Positions 1-57,503 are shown, counted from the stretch's first letter. The stretch is 64,000 bases of DNA from Amorphochlora amoebiformis (GCA_054601695.1 BAAHQB010000296.1:124001-188000), one strand, 5' to 3'. Notes: generated from the sequence alone by a model not told the origin. Numbers and translations: made by a program.

Positions 1-19
1 CTTTATGTTTGAAAGCAAC

Positions 20-8346
<8,327 letters not shown>

Positions 8347-8384
8347 AAACACCCCTTGCCTGGACAATTAATTACATCATCGAC

Positions 8385-8480
8385 CGGTTAGGGTTAGCGT
8401 TAGGGTTAGCGTTAGGGTTAGGGCTAGGGTTGGGGTTAGACCTAGGGTTAGGGTTAGGGTTAGGATTAGGGTTAGGACAA
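8385..8480 (+). repeat. Degenerate TTAGGG-type interstitial repeat
   Basis: Roughly a dozen TTAGGG or variant units (TTAGCG, CTAGGG, TTGGGG). Sparser CCCTAA-type units in the opposite sense follow at 8540-8680. Similar tracts occur at 28905-28935, 36925-37020, 37195-37235, 37570-37590 and 37740-37765. Confidence 0.85.
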
Positions 8481-8512
8481 ATATTTAGTTTAGGGTAGGG
8501 TTAGAATTACAA

Positions 8513-11559
<3,047 letters not shown>

Positions 11560-11833
11560 TATCGGCCTCGTCAAGGGTTTGGGCCTCCGTGGCTTCGCGC
11601 TGAAATCACGTGAAAAGGTTCGCCCATCTCGCGGATTTGGGGTCGACCGCCGGGGGCGAGGGAGAGAAGCGCTACGGGCAGGGCTACGAAGCCTATGAGA
11701 GGGTACGTGTTAGGGCATGCAGGAGGAACAGACAGGGGTGGGGCACACCGAGGCGATGTTCGCTCTATCGGCATTGGCATCGCCGGCTTGTCAAATCCTG
11801 GGAGATAGCCAAAAGTCATATACACACTCGTCT

Positions 11834-12423
11834 CTAGGGTTCGAAGGATGCTCGGTATTTCTGAGGGTAGAAACGACCTGCACGCGCCTTTTCGTAACGT
11901 GAAATGTGCCTCCACGCGGCGGCAGAAGCCTCCATTGCGGTTCCATCCAAACATTCCGCGCGCACCCCGAGGGGCGCAGCAATATTTTTCCAAAGCCTGT
12001 GGCATGTTTAAAGTATGAATGTGATAGAAAATTGATGCAAGATAGGGAAGTTCATTCGCCAGCGTTTGAGGTAAATATGAAGACATGGTGCATGCACGGC
12101 GTGTAAAAACCAGAATTCGGTTATTCGATGGGATATTACAGGTCCCTGAGGTCTACTGCGTATGGTAGCGACGAGTATACACGTGAGCCTGTGCCACGAA
12201 TGACTTGCGGCAGCAGCTTCCATCGATTTGGCAGCAAGAACGCGTGCGGATCATAGTGAAGGCGCCTGTGTGTTGGGGTGGTGAGCAACATGAGATCGCC
12301 CAGCTTGCTGGACGACGTTCCCAATGGTATAACCAAGAATTTGACAAAATATATCGCTGACCTGAGGGCGAGAATGCAAAGCGACACCGTGAGCACCGCG
12401 CGGACAAGACGCAGAAACACCAT
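11834..12423 (-). CDS. Small unknown protein with an N-terminal hydrophobic segment
   Basis: Exons 12423-12140 and 11996-11834 (minus) join in phase (CT|GTAATA donor, CCACAG acceptor) and end in TAG, giving 148 aa. Residues ~3-34 are hydrophobic with few charges (LVRAVLTVSLCILAL), suggesting a signal anchor or organelle-targeting/membrane segment. The rest is moderately basic and ends RFYPQKYRASFEP. No family recognised. The opposite strand has open frames over the same bases, but they lack a start, a stop and consistent splice sites. The start is 160-238 bp from that of the BRCA1-like gene, in divergent orientation. Confidence 0.5.
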
Positions 12424-12660
12424 CCTGCAACGGTGGCCTGCCGACACCACGTGCTACGCTTTGATTCTCGATTTCGAGAGACGTTGGCCTACCTCTTGAT
12501 CTATACCATATCAACGTTCATCATTCACCGGACAAAACACTAGCCAAACGAGCTTAACAACCTAGTGGCTCCGGGGTTGTTTATGGGGCTTTCCTCTGGC
12601 CGCCATCGCGAAATATTAAATAATATTTTTTCGGCTGAAGGCGGGAAGCGGTTGGCCGAC
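12424..12660. promoter_or_regulatory. Probable shared promoter of the BRCA1-like gene and the small membrane protein gene
   Basis: The two coding regions diverge from this interval (160 bp if the upstream ATG at 12583 is used, 237 bp with the ATG at 12661). It has mixed base composition and no (TA)n. Promoter function is inferred from the head-to-head layout; no element is claimed. Confidence 0.5.
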
Positions 12661-15943
<3,283 letters not shown>

Positions 15944-15989
15944 TAACTACTTTTAAAATTTGAGCGCGAGCTCTTCATGATGCCGGGAA

Positions 15990-17185
15990 GTTAACTTAGG
16001 CTGAATATAACCTAGATAACCGTTCGGAACGTTAACTTCATTATCATAATAAATTTATCTAGTTTACTAGAGCTAGTTATTCTAGTTATTGTAGTCGTTG
16101 GGCTATTGATTCTAGTGACTAGAATCCTAGGATCTAGATCGAGGATAGATTGACAGTCTGTATAGTCTAGTAGATCTAAAATCACAATTTGTCATACTAC
16201 TAGACTAGTCATAGACTCATGCAGCTCATCTAGCTCATAGTCTAGATACTAGAGCTAGTAGAGATAGTCAATCTAGTCAATGACTCATTATATATATACT
16301 AGATATATACTCATTATCTTAGTGGTAATACTACTAGACTAATCTACTTATATAATTAATTATACAAATCTAGACAGACAACGTCTTGAATGTCTAGAAT
16401 ATATATATATATAGAGAATGTTTGAGTCAAGTTCTAGAAGTTCTAGAATCTAGATTATATTTTCAGAAAATTGACGGAAATAGTACCACTGGTATACCAT
16501 CCGTGACCGTAGTAGTAAGCCTGACTAAGCCAGACTCGGATAACTCAGTTATACACTAATAACACTATCTCACTATCTCAGAACGTAGTATCGGACCGTT
16601 GAACAGTAACTTGAACTTCAAGTACACTAGATTAAAATTTGTACACTCTAGACACTGTATACATTGTCACAATGATAAGCAGAATCTATTAAACTAGATA
16701 AATCATCGGATCTAGATGGTGGTCATAGATAGTAGATCTCAATACTGAAACACGTGACCTCAGCCTGCAGCAGGTCACTATTTATCTACTCACGGAGTCA
16801 CGTTAGACTCTGTAATTCTCGTTTCTAGTCAATTGCACCCTCGTAACGGTACCCGTTATATCTACCAGCTGCTTGAATCATGGCATATGATACGCATGTG
16901 GCGTGAATGTAATCATTGAATAATTAATGTATAGCCATTGAATCCCAATGATGCCACCGTATAGAAATAATCATTGACTAGTAATAATAGACTCTATGAT
17001 TGAATAGTGACATGCCGTATGTAAGATTCAAGTTAACCTTGTACAATGTTACAGTGATACAATATTTTTTGTACAAATTGTACAATACAGATTCAATCTA
17101 GTCAATGGCCATGATCATCTAGATCATCCTAACATCTAGATCATGGCCACGCACGTGCGATAATCTAGATAATTTAATAATAATT
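15990..17185. other. CTAG-rich intergenic spacer
   Basis: Between the BRCA1-like stop and the LRR gene. The palindrome CTAG, usually in TCTAGA/ACTAGT-like contexts, recurs many times per 100 bp in parts of this stretch (for example 16060-16160). There is no (TA)n of note and no credible ORF. Comparable sequence occurs at 49321-49735 and 53079-53530, and more weakly at 19650-20230. Confidence 0.8.
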
Positions 17186-17399
17186 TATAACATTACAATC
17201 ATACGGTAATTGGATGAAATCCACTGAACCTGGCAGAAAAATTTACTAATTGATATAATTTTATCATTGGATTATCGGAATGATAATAATTTAGTCCAAT
17301 CGAGTCTGAATCGACATCGTCAATGTCATAGCTAGCTAAAGATATAATACCACGGTAAAAATATATGTACATGTAAGCGCATCCAATGTCCAAGGATCC

Positions 17400-18926
17400 A
17401 TGCAAATCGCCCCAGAATCCCGGGATTCTATGTTTAAATATATTTCTCGGCTTCCACCTCCTCGGGTCCGCCGCCTCACATTCCAAACGCACATGCTCTC
17501 CCGCCCGAGAAAGCGGCCTTCGAGACCAAGCCTTCGACCAAGCACAAAGAAACGAAACACTCTCCAAGCCACCCATGATCTCCTCCTCGCACGCAGAAGG
17601 AAGGCCCTGCTCTCAGAACCTAAAACTAACTCGGTGCTGCCACGCCATTTTCTCCTCGAGCTCGGCACGAACCTCAACGCATGGGTCGTCGACCTTTCCT
17701 CGAGACCCTACAATGTCCCGCTGCGTGATGGCTGCCACGCCTCCCTTGTCCTCACCGTCGCGCTCGCTGCGCATCGCCCGAGTGACCGAAGGTGGCCGAA
17801 AGCGATAAATCTCAAAGGGAATTCCCTGTCTAGCGACGCGGGGCGGATCATCATGGCTCTTAGAACCGACCGAGGAGAGCGAAAAAGAGAGGGTGATAGG
17901 ATAGTGGCCTCGCCGGTTGTTGAGGTGAATCTTTCGCAAAACCGGATAGGCGATGATGCCTCGAAGGAGATCGCGCGACATGTACTTCACACTTCTATCG
18001 AGTTGCTCGATCTCTCAGACAACTACATCGGGCCGAAAGGAGGCACTTCTCTTGCGGAAGTCTTGATGGAGGAAACACAGAAGCGCTCAGCTTTGGGCCT
18101 GCCCCCTGGGCCACTCAAATGCCTCCGAGTTAAGTCATGCAATCTGCGAAACCAAGGGGCGGTCGGGCTGGCGTCTGCGGTGTTCGGGATAAGACACCTC
18201 GAAGAGCTCGACCTTTCTTGGAATGCTATGACGTTTAAGGGGCTGGTTGATGTCATAAACGCTGTGAGCAAGCACGGCAGCCTGAAGAGGTTGTTGCTTC
18301 GCGGAGCGGCTGTTGAGTACTTTTCTTATTCGACGTTGGATCAAGACGACTTGAGTACCTCGAGTCGAAGAAACCATAATCGAAGGCAGGGCTACCGTGA
18401 AGCTTCTGCATTACTATCCGAGACCGGAGACTTTGGGTGGATTGGGCATTTGGTAACGTCTCTGTCGTCCAACACCTCGATCCGCCAGGTCCACCTTCCA
18501 CATGTGCGTATCGTGAACTCCAATCCATTACATCCAATAAAAACGTTCCGAAGCACTGAAGACTTAATTAACACCAACGAGCCATCCCGCTGGTTATTGG
18601 AGAGCGAGGTGAACAAGATCAAAGCTGCGATTCAAACACGTGCATTGTTGATCTCTTTATTGATCCGAAGCGATCTCAAAGCCTTTGAGTTTCCGCTCGA
18701 GATTACGCAACTCATCGCCGGCTATTACTTGCCTGCAATTCGAGTCGTGGCGGTCTTTGTGGCAGAGGAGTTTGACGCTTTTGCGCGTGAAAGGGAAAGG
18801 AGAGTAAAGAGGGTATATACCCGTAAGGTTTTGTATGAAGAACGCGAGAAGACACAGGAGGTTGTAGGGAAGGGGGAGGGTTGGTTGGAGGAAAATGTTC
18901 TGGAGATTGTGCTTGGAGCGCCGTGA
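17400..18926 (+). CDS. Intronless leucine-rich-repeat protein
   Basis: A single uninterrupted ORF of 508 codons (ATG at 17400, TGA at 18924). The first ~110 residues are basic and of low complexity; an alternative start is the Met about ten codons in. From ~135 come ribonuclease-inhibitor-type leucine-rich repeats: VVEVNLSQNRIGDDA, IELLDLSDNYIGPKG, LKCLRVKSCNLRNQG, LEELDLSWNAMTFKG, LKRLLLRGA. After ~300 the repeats decay into a helical C-terminus with Arg/Glu-rich segments. Such LRR arcs bind proteins, and no catalytic domain is present. It is the only long gene here without introns. The partner and role are unknown. Confidence 0.85.
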   Translation: MQIAPESRDSMFKYISRLPPPRVRRLTFQTHMLSRPRKRPSRPSLRPSTKKRNTLQATHDLLLARRRKALLSEPKTNSVLPRHFLLELGTNLNAWVVDLSSRPYNVPLRDGCHASLVLTVALAAHRPSDRRWPKAINLKGNSLSSDAGRIIMALRTDRGERKREGDRIVASPVVEVNLSQNRIGDDASKEIARHVLHTSIELLDLSDNYIGPKGGTSLAEVLMEETQKRSALGLPPGPLKCLRVKSCNLRNQGAVGLASAVFGIRHLEELDLSWNAMTFKGLVDVINAVSKHGSLKRLLLRGAAVEYFSYSTLDQDDLSTSSRRNHNRRQGYREASALLSETGDFGWIGHLVTSLSSNTSIRQVHLPHVRIVNSNPLHPIKTFRSTEDLINTNEPSRWLLESEVNKIKAAIQTRALLISLLIRSDLKAFEFPLEITQLIAGYYLPAIRVVAVFVAEEFDAFARERERRVKRVYTRKVLYEEREKTQEVVGKGEGWLEENVLEIVLGAP

Positions 18927-39043
<20,117 letters not shown>

Positions 39044-39245
39044 GCCGGGACCTGGGAGTCTGGCGCGGTTCCCACTTAGAGGGCTACTTGCTCTTTTTAA
39101 TATCTAACATATCTGAAGTATGATATCTTGATCCTCGCCACTGATGTCACCTTCAGAGACAATAACATTGCACCCTGTCACATTTGGGGTGCGCGTTGGC
39201 GTTTCTGGTTTGCTGCTGGTTTGCCTTGAGGTGTGATATAGCGCG
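39044..39245. promoter_or_regulatory. Bidirectional promoter of DUS1 and CFAP73-like genes
   Basis: 202 bp between the divergent start codons (ATG at 39043 minus, ATG at 39246 plus). The sequence is free of (TA)n and of average composition. Function is inferred from layout only. Confidence 0.55.
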
Positions 39246-49320
<10,075 letters not shown>

Positions 49321-49735
49321 ACTAGATAGACGACAACAGACTAGACTACCGTACTAAAGAACGAGAACTGGAGAACGGGACCAACTGTGACACCCCATGC
49401 CCAGCGGCCCTCCAATGTCTAGAATGTGGTGTGACTCGCATAATCTCTAGAATCTATATAATAATGATCACAAGTGTAGGTCTATTAAATCCATATCAGA
49501 GTATATCTAGTATATCTAGTATATCATCTCTCATATAATCTAGATAATATATCAACGGCTCACCCTCAAATCATTTGATTCGCTTGTAGCTACTAGAGCT
49601 AGTGTAAAATGCGTAATGAGATTGACTAGATTGATACTCATAATCTAGTTCTAGTAGTTGATGTTCTTAACTTGAACTAGCTAGACTAGCTATATATATA
49701 TGCCTAGCTAGCTAGTCACAGACTCATCTAGTCAT
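49321..49735. other. CTAG-rich spacer, left part
   Basis: Begins right at the CFAP73 stop codon. CTAG, TCTAGA and AGCTAGCTAG-type palindromes are frequent. The matching right part is at 53079-53530, and the two were probably contiguous before the transposon inserted. No ORF. Confidence 0.75.
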
Positions 49736-49768
49736 CACAGCCCGCGCACATATCGGTCACGAGTGAAT
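49736..49768 (+). repeat. Left terminal inverted repeat
   Basis: CACAGCCCGCGCACATATCGG then TCACGAGTGAA. It pairs with the right terminal repeat at 53047-53078. Confidence 0.92.
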
Positions 49769-49989
49769 TTTTTTTTAGGGGAGGGTCATCTGACCACTTA
49801 AATGTCTTCAATACGCATCAGAATAGATAAAAATAGAAAAAAAAAAAAAATCAGCCGAGCCGTTTTTTAGAAAACGGTTGAAATCATCAAATTTTCAAGT
49901 CATAATCATTGAAATTTTTTTTTCAAAATTTGCAATCCTGGAGCACTATGTACTAGTTCGCAGGTGATCTCTAGGTATCAGCGATGTTC

Positions 49990-50640
49990 CTAGTGCTTCC
50001 TACGCCTCTTAGAAGCACGACTTTTAGTAGTTTTTGCACTTTGTTGCCGCATTTCAGCTGTAGTTGAAGTCACCTTTCTCAACCTCTGACGTGGACGTTG
50101 CGCCACATTTCCGCCGAGATTCTGGTAAGAGAGCATCGTTAATGCTTCATCTGAGGAGAGGTATTCTTTTAAATCGTCAGTCAGCTTCCCAGACTCCATG
50201 ATGGCCTCCAACTCGGGCATCCATACGTGCTCACATATTGACTTGTGTGTCGCAGATTCACGTGCGTGTCCACAGACGTTGCAGACCTTCTGATCGGGGA
50301 GAATGTGATTGGCGTCTGTGTTGCACGTCCTGAGAAGTTTATATGTGAGCAAGTCGTGTGTGAAAGCCTTCCTTTTGGTCATATGCTCGTGCAAAAAGAC
50401 CAGGAACATTCGGCTCTCTGTGTGGTCCCCCACGTCTGGGCTGTCATGGGCGACGACTTTGTTGTGTGATGACATTGAGTGCTCGATGTCCTTCATAATC
50501 TTGTTCACATGTTCCGAATTTTGAGCGTTTAGGGCGGTGGTATCTGCTGGAATTCCTAAGTCTTGGCACCTGCAATATGTATATGTATATATGTACGTGT
50601 ATGCATATATGTTTATATATATATACACACACACATATAT

Positions 50641-50679
<39 letters not shown>

Positions 50680-50694
50680 CATACACACAAATAC

Positions 50695-50725
<31 letters not shown>

Positions 50726-50784
50726 ATATATATATGTATATGTGTATATGTATATATCACGGTACACATACATACATATGTATA

Positions 50785-50819
<35 letters not shown>

Positions 50820-50950
50820 CCCACCGTGATTGGTACAGGTAGCTCAATTAGCATAGCATACACATAGGGCTGCACTCGATTCTTGCCGAAAATTGCCAAA
50901 ACAAGATTCATGCACCGTCTTCCCATCCTGGCAATCGCTGTAACATCTGC

Positions 50951-50996
<46 letters not shown>

Positions 50997-51023
50997 CAAA
51001 CATACATAACATATGTATGTATA

Positions 51024-51080
<57 letters not shown>

Positions 51081-51094
51081 AGTGTGTATTGTAT

Positions 51095-51157
<63 letters not shown>

Positions 51158-51748
51158 CATATGTAACATATAATATACAGACGGATACCTAGTCTTCGTA
51201 GACCGTGAGCTGGATGGTGTGCTATTTGGCGTGCTGGCTTTCCGATCGACGTCCTCTATCTTCGCCCGGAGCGCTAATGCCTCCTTTTTCCAGTCCTCAC
51301 GTGATGACCGCAGCTTGGACACTTCATGAGCCATTTTCTTACTGTTGGAGAACCTGCGACTCATGTTTGCAAGCCGAAGATTGTTTTCCTTCTCTTGTAA
51401 CCGAGTTGGGGGCTTTCGCACGCGATTACCACCCTCAATAAATGTTCCACACGGCATCCTTGCTTCGCGTGCAAGTTTCTCATACTGTAAGACCAGTGCC
51501 GGATCAGGAACACCATCCCTTACCTGCAAAATCCTGTTAACGCAAAATTTGACACATTGGAAAAAATCTACCATTTTTCTGGTCTTGGACAATATCACAT
51601 CTTCTCGTTCATGGTATCTCATCTCCCGATTATACCGATCCCATTGGCCATGAGAGGGAGGCCGGAGACAATCGGTGTAGGCAGTTTTCCGGGCCTTTCT
51701 GCGCCTCTTGGCCCTTGTGGCTAACGATGCTTTGCGTCGGGTTGGCAT
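49990..51748 (-). CDS. Transposon-borne protein of unknown family, three exons
   Basis: Exons 51748-51189, 50927-50821, 50555-49990 (minus) join in phase to about 410 aa and end in TAG. The N-terminus is strongly basic ([20 protein letters not shown]), as in DNA-binding or nuclear proteins. A predicted coiled coil precedes intron 1 ([20 protein letters not shown]). Exon 3 has a Cys/His cluster (CNVCG, then H, C and H within ~20 residues) that may bind zinc, and a basic tail ([11 protein letters not shown]). Both introns are almost pure (TA)n. It lies inside the inverted-repeat element, so a role in transposition is likely, but I see no catalytic triad. Confidence 0.65.
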
Positions 51749-52647
51749 GCGAAATATTAAGTAAAGATTTAAAAAAGTTGGCAGCCGTATTACGGTATTT
51801 CCACCTTAGAATTATTTTTCTTGTCTCTCCTGACAAATATTTTCATGGCTTCGACCCCCGCTCACGGAATGCGACAAAATCGCGAAGACCGAAGCGGAAA
51901 GCAGCTTGCTTGAGAAATTATATAGTTGACGAGCTTCCAGATGATTTCATCGAAGAGTCTGGCGACGAACAGAACGAAAATCCCTACTTCCCCGGCTTAG
52001 GGAGAGAAAACAAGGAAAATGAAATTTCGAGTCCCCCTATTTCTGTGCGCCCAGATCAATCACCAGCGGATGCAAAGAATCAAATAGAAAGGTATCAACA
52101 TATACATAATCGTGAGAAAATATTGTTGTTAGATGTCTTTAAATATTCGAGAACTAACTTATAATGTATGCATTTCAGCGAAAAGGACTTCATGGCACGC
52201 CACACCTCTGAAATCAAGGAAGCAAACAAAATGATTGCTAACAGCGTGTTGTCCATCTTTGATCGGCTCGGTAGGAGCGTTCATGGAGCCTTGAAGAACT
52301 TCAATGACCCCACAAAGGCGGACCAAACCCCGAACCTGTTTGTACCTCTTCCCCTGTATAACTCGGTTATACGCACTATTCTGGGGGAACTGGCTGGTCG
52401 TCAGATACGCCTTGATGATTATGACGTATACCAGATACACTCAAGAGCAAACATAGAGAGGGTGGTGCGTGGAGAGTACCTACAAGCCACTTGGGGCAAC
52501 GTCATCACAACCGTCCGAACCAGCGCGGAATATCCCTTCAATATTCGCTACTCCAAGTCCTCTGAGAACATGAAATGCATCTTCGTTGCTAATGCTAAGA
52601 ATCCTGATGGGACGCTAGTCCTCAGCTATAACCAAAAGCTCATGTAA
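51727..52647 (+). CDS. Second transposon-borne protein of unknown family, two exons
   Basis: Exon 1 ends at 52091 and exon 2 is 52179-52647, joined in phase (AG|GTATCA donor, ATTTCAG acceptor), with stop TAA. The first in-frame ATG is 51727, which overlaps the start of the divergent partner; the true start may lie in another exon. Exon 1 has an NLS-like KSRRPKRK and an acidic stretch ([16 protein letters not shown]). Exon 2 encodes a compact mixed alpha/beta-looking domain with [16 protein letters not shown] and [13 protein letters not shown]. No family recognised. Confidence 0.6.
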
Positions 52648-53046
52648 GGCTGGTACAAGGTACGTACATTATGGTCTTTTTTTGGTGTAATTATGTCATT
52701 TCAAAAATTTTGTAATGCGAGTACAGAACGTAATTTTGGAGTACTACAAAAAATTGTTCGATTTGGCTGTACACATACTACAGGAGAATCCCCAGATCTC
52801 GTTAAAAAGGCCGCACAGCCGTGGTAGCTCCAGTTTTACGTGACAGAACTTCGGATGTACAACCCCGAGAGGAAATTGTAAATTCGTAAAAATTTTGACT
52901 ATCATCAGGGGCTGAATTAGTCAATTTTTGAAAATAGTTCATCAAACTTTGAGAGAGTCTTTAGTGAATGTATCTTATCGATATGTTAACTTTGTAGCAC
53001 CTGTCACGTCATTATTCACCTATAGCTACGGTGCTTGAGTCATGAA

Positions 53047-53078
53047 ATTTCACTCGTGACCGATATGTGCGGGCTGTG
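53047..53078 (-). repeat. Right terminal inverted repeat
   Basis: TTCACTCGTGACCGATATGT then GCGGGCTGTG, the inverted partner of 49736-49768. Confidence 0.92.
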
Positions 53079-54092
53079 ATATATGCTATGACATGAACGT
53101 GTACTATACTAGTTCTAGTAACTCTAGTAGCTGTAGCTTCCATACGTGTACAATATTATACGACGGTCCGGACTCTAGGACTTAGAGAGACGGTCTAGAC
53201 GGTACCTCTAGTACTTACAAACCTATTAGCCTGAGGCTAGAGCCGTTAGACCTACTAGACCTAGGTACTAACTAGTACTACTACATGTGCACTATTATCT
53301 AGATTATCTCACTGATCGATCATCGAGAGTGACTAGACTAGTAGAGTGAGAGAACACCATCGGATATGATTACGCAAACTAGTCAAGATTACGCATATCT
53401 AGTACCAGTATGGTAATATATATTAGATATACTCTAGATACTTACTCTGTAGTCTCTAGAGTCTAACTAGTCTTAGTTGGCTAGATAGTGAGTCAGTGAC
53501 TCTTGTATTCGTGTTTGTATACTGTTGAACTATTCCTATTCGTTCGTTCACTGTTTAATTATTCGTGTTTTGTTCGTCGTTTTCGTGTTGGTTAGTAGTT
53601 ATGGTATAGTGATAGAGGGGATGGGATTTTGGAAGGCACATGAAGTTTTGGAGGCTGGTTGCGTAAGTTGACTCAGTGAGTTTCTCGAGGTCGTCGAGGG
53701 CACGACACTGTAACAAGCATTACACTTCGAACTCGGATTCATCATAGTTATAAATTTTGCCCAAGTGCTTATGATGCGATACATCTCACTGATCATGCAT
53801 GATCAATTTGCACTTCGTGTAGCTATTCCGTCGAGATGGCAATTGCCTGATATCACTGCGATCTCCATCGGATTCTTCGGCTTTTTCGCGAAAATACATG
53901 GGTATTGGATTGGAAGTACCTTCATGGCTGACCGATTGCCCTGGGGATAGACCGGTAGGCGAAGTGTGCGCATGGTTCGACTCATATCCTTCTGATTCCA
54001 GGATCCCTTGTCAAACACATCGAATCATTTACCGCACTGTAGACTTTAGGTGATGTAATTACAGCGTTATGAACAGATATTTGATATCGAAC
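53079..54092. other. CTAG-rich spacer (right part) and featureless sequence
   Basis: 53079-53530 is CTAG-rich like 49321-49735. 53530-54092 has average composition and short ORFs on both strands (about 60 codons, near 53599-53796 and 53765-53950) with no recognisable domain or splice pattern. Confidence 0.6.
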
Positions 54093-54165
54093 GGCCGTGT
54101 GGCCCAATGGATAAGGCGTCGGACTTCGGATCCGACGATTCCAGGTTCGAGTCCTGGCTCGGTCT
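54093..54165 (+). tRNA. tRNA-Arg(UCG): tRNA-Arg (anticodon UCG)
   Basis: A 73-nt cloverleaf without CCA. Acceptor stem GGCCGTG/CTCGGTC has one G-T pair and one T-T mismatch. The anticodon arm TCGGA-CTTCGGA-TCCGA shows TCG; the T arm CCAGG-TTCGAGT-CCTGG is perfect. A-box and B-box (GGTTCGAGTCC) internal promoters are intact. No intron. It reads CGA codons and sits alone in the spacer between the transposon and the F-BAR gene. Confidence 0.95.
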
Positions 54166-54173
54166 TCGAATTC

Positions 54174-54180
54174 TTTTTTT
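54174..54180 (+). terminator. RNA polymerase III T-run terminator
   Basis: Seven T's begin nine bases after the tRNA 3' end, as expected for pol III termination. Confidence 0.85.
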
Positions 54181-55986
<1,806 letters not shown>

Positions 55987-56078
55987 GAAAGTCCAGGATC
56001 CGTCACCAGATCCAAAATCTACTCCGGCAAAGGGTAATTACATTATACAAAAATATATATTATATATATTGCATATAT

Positions 56079-56112
<34 letters not shown>

Positions 56113-56167
56113 GCATATTTGTATGTATACACTATGTATACACACATATATGTATATATATATATAT

Positions 56168-56224
<57 letters not shown>

Positions 56225-57316
56225 ATATTCTATTTGTATATGGAGTATACATGACATACATATTCGAGCACGTTGTAAGATTTTGAGTAAATGAAAGGTA
56301 GAGTCGCATACATACATACATACATCCGATATACACACACATCGACCATAAAAGATGCATCCAATACATATTCGAACATCACATGCTGTACTGGAAGATG
56401 ACCAGCAAAGAATGGCCAGAGTCGCATACATCCGATACAAATCCGAGCATCACATGTCATGGTGTAGATTCTGAGATGCTCACCAAAGATTCATCCGATA
56501 CATTTTCGAACATCACATGCTGTATACTCGAAGATGGGGACAAGAGGAAGTCCCTCATCGCATTGGCATGATATTTGATATGCGAACGTGACATGATATT
56601 TGATATGCGAACGTGACATGATATTTGATATGCAAACGTGATATGATATTTGGTATGCAAACGTGACATGATATTTGATATGCGAACGTGACATGATATT
56701 TGGTATGCGAACGTGACATGATATTTGATATGCGAACGTGACATGATATTTGATATGCGAACGTGACATGATATTTGGTATGCGAACGTGGCATGATATT
56801 TGATATGCGAACGTGACACGATACTTGATGTGCGAAGGTGACAATTGAGATTCTAGGATGCTAACCAACCTTGGACGATTCTAAGATTCTCACCATTTCA
56901 TATTCGAAAACCACAATAAAGTTTCTAAGATGGTGACCATTTCATATTCGAACAACACAATGTAGATTCTAAGATGCTCAACAAAGGAAGCCCCGAGGCG
57001 CATACTGTCATGCCGGAGGGTGAGACATCAACAGTAGCTGCATAAACAATAATAATACACAAATACACAGAATTCTAAACGAAAGGGTGGTGTGTGTGTG
57101 TGTGTTATGTGTTTAGGTGAAGTGAGCATGTGCCTGACCGAGTGGTCTGATGTGTTTGCAGAGATAACAAAGGTACTGGAACAAATAAATAACTGTCACC
57201 CAGGAATCACTACATATTATATTCCACTACAGAATATTTATATAATCTATACGTATATATATATATATATATGTTGTAATCTATACACATATATATATAT
57301 ATACATAAATTAGCAG

Positions 57317-57388
<72 letters not shown>

Positions 57389-57503
57389 TGTGTATGTATA
57401 TTCAGCGTCGTTCAGATTTGAAGCTCCTCAGGTCGTTCATGAACGCGGTATGGAATATGTGGAATAATTAGATAAATATGTACATATATATATAAATATA
57501 TAC

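Larger units (their letters stand above)
49736..53078. mobile_element. DNA transposon with terminal inverted repeats and a divergent gene pair
   Basis: Bounded by ~31-bp inverted repeats, CACAGCCCGC...GGTCACGAGTGAA at 49736 and its complement ending at 53078; they differ by a 2-nt indel (left CGCGC, right CGC). Inside are a three-exon minus gene and a two-exon plus gene transcribed apart from a shared centre. It interrupts a CTAG-rich spacer. No target-site duplication longer than AT is visible. No DDE, tyrosine-recombinase or helicase motif was found, so the superfamily is open. Confidence 0.8.

Noticed and set aside
8385-8480. True chromosome end
   Set aside because: Repeats are degenerate and short, and coding exons lie on both sides.
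11571-12086. 171-codon minus-strand ORF
   Set aside because: It overlaps the better-supported exon 11996-11834 in another frame, crosses plausible splice sites and shows no domain.
12278-12499. Plus-strand 73-codon ORF just upstream of BRCA1
   Set aside because: It lies opposite the two-exon minus gene and has no partner exons or domain.
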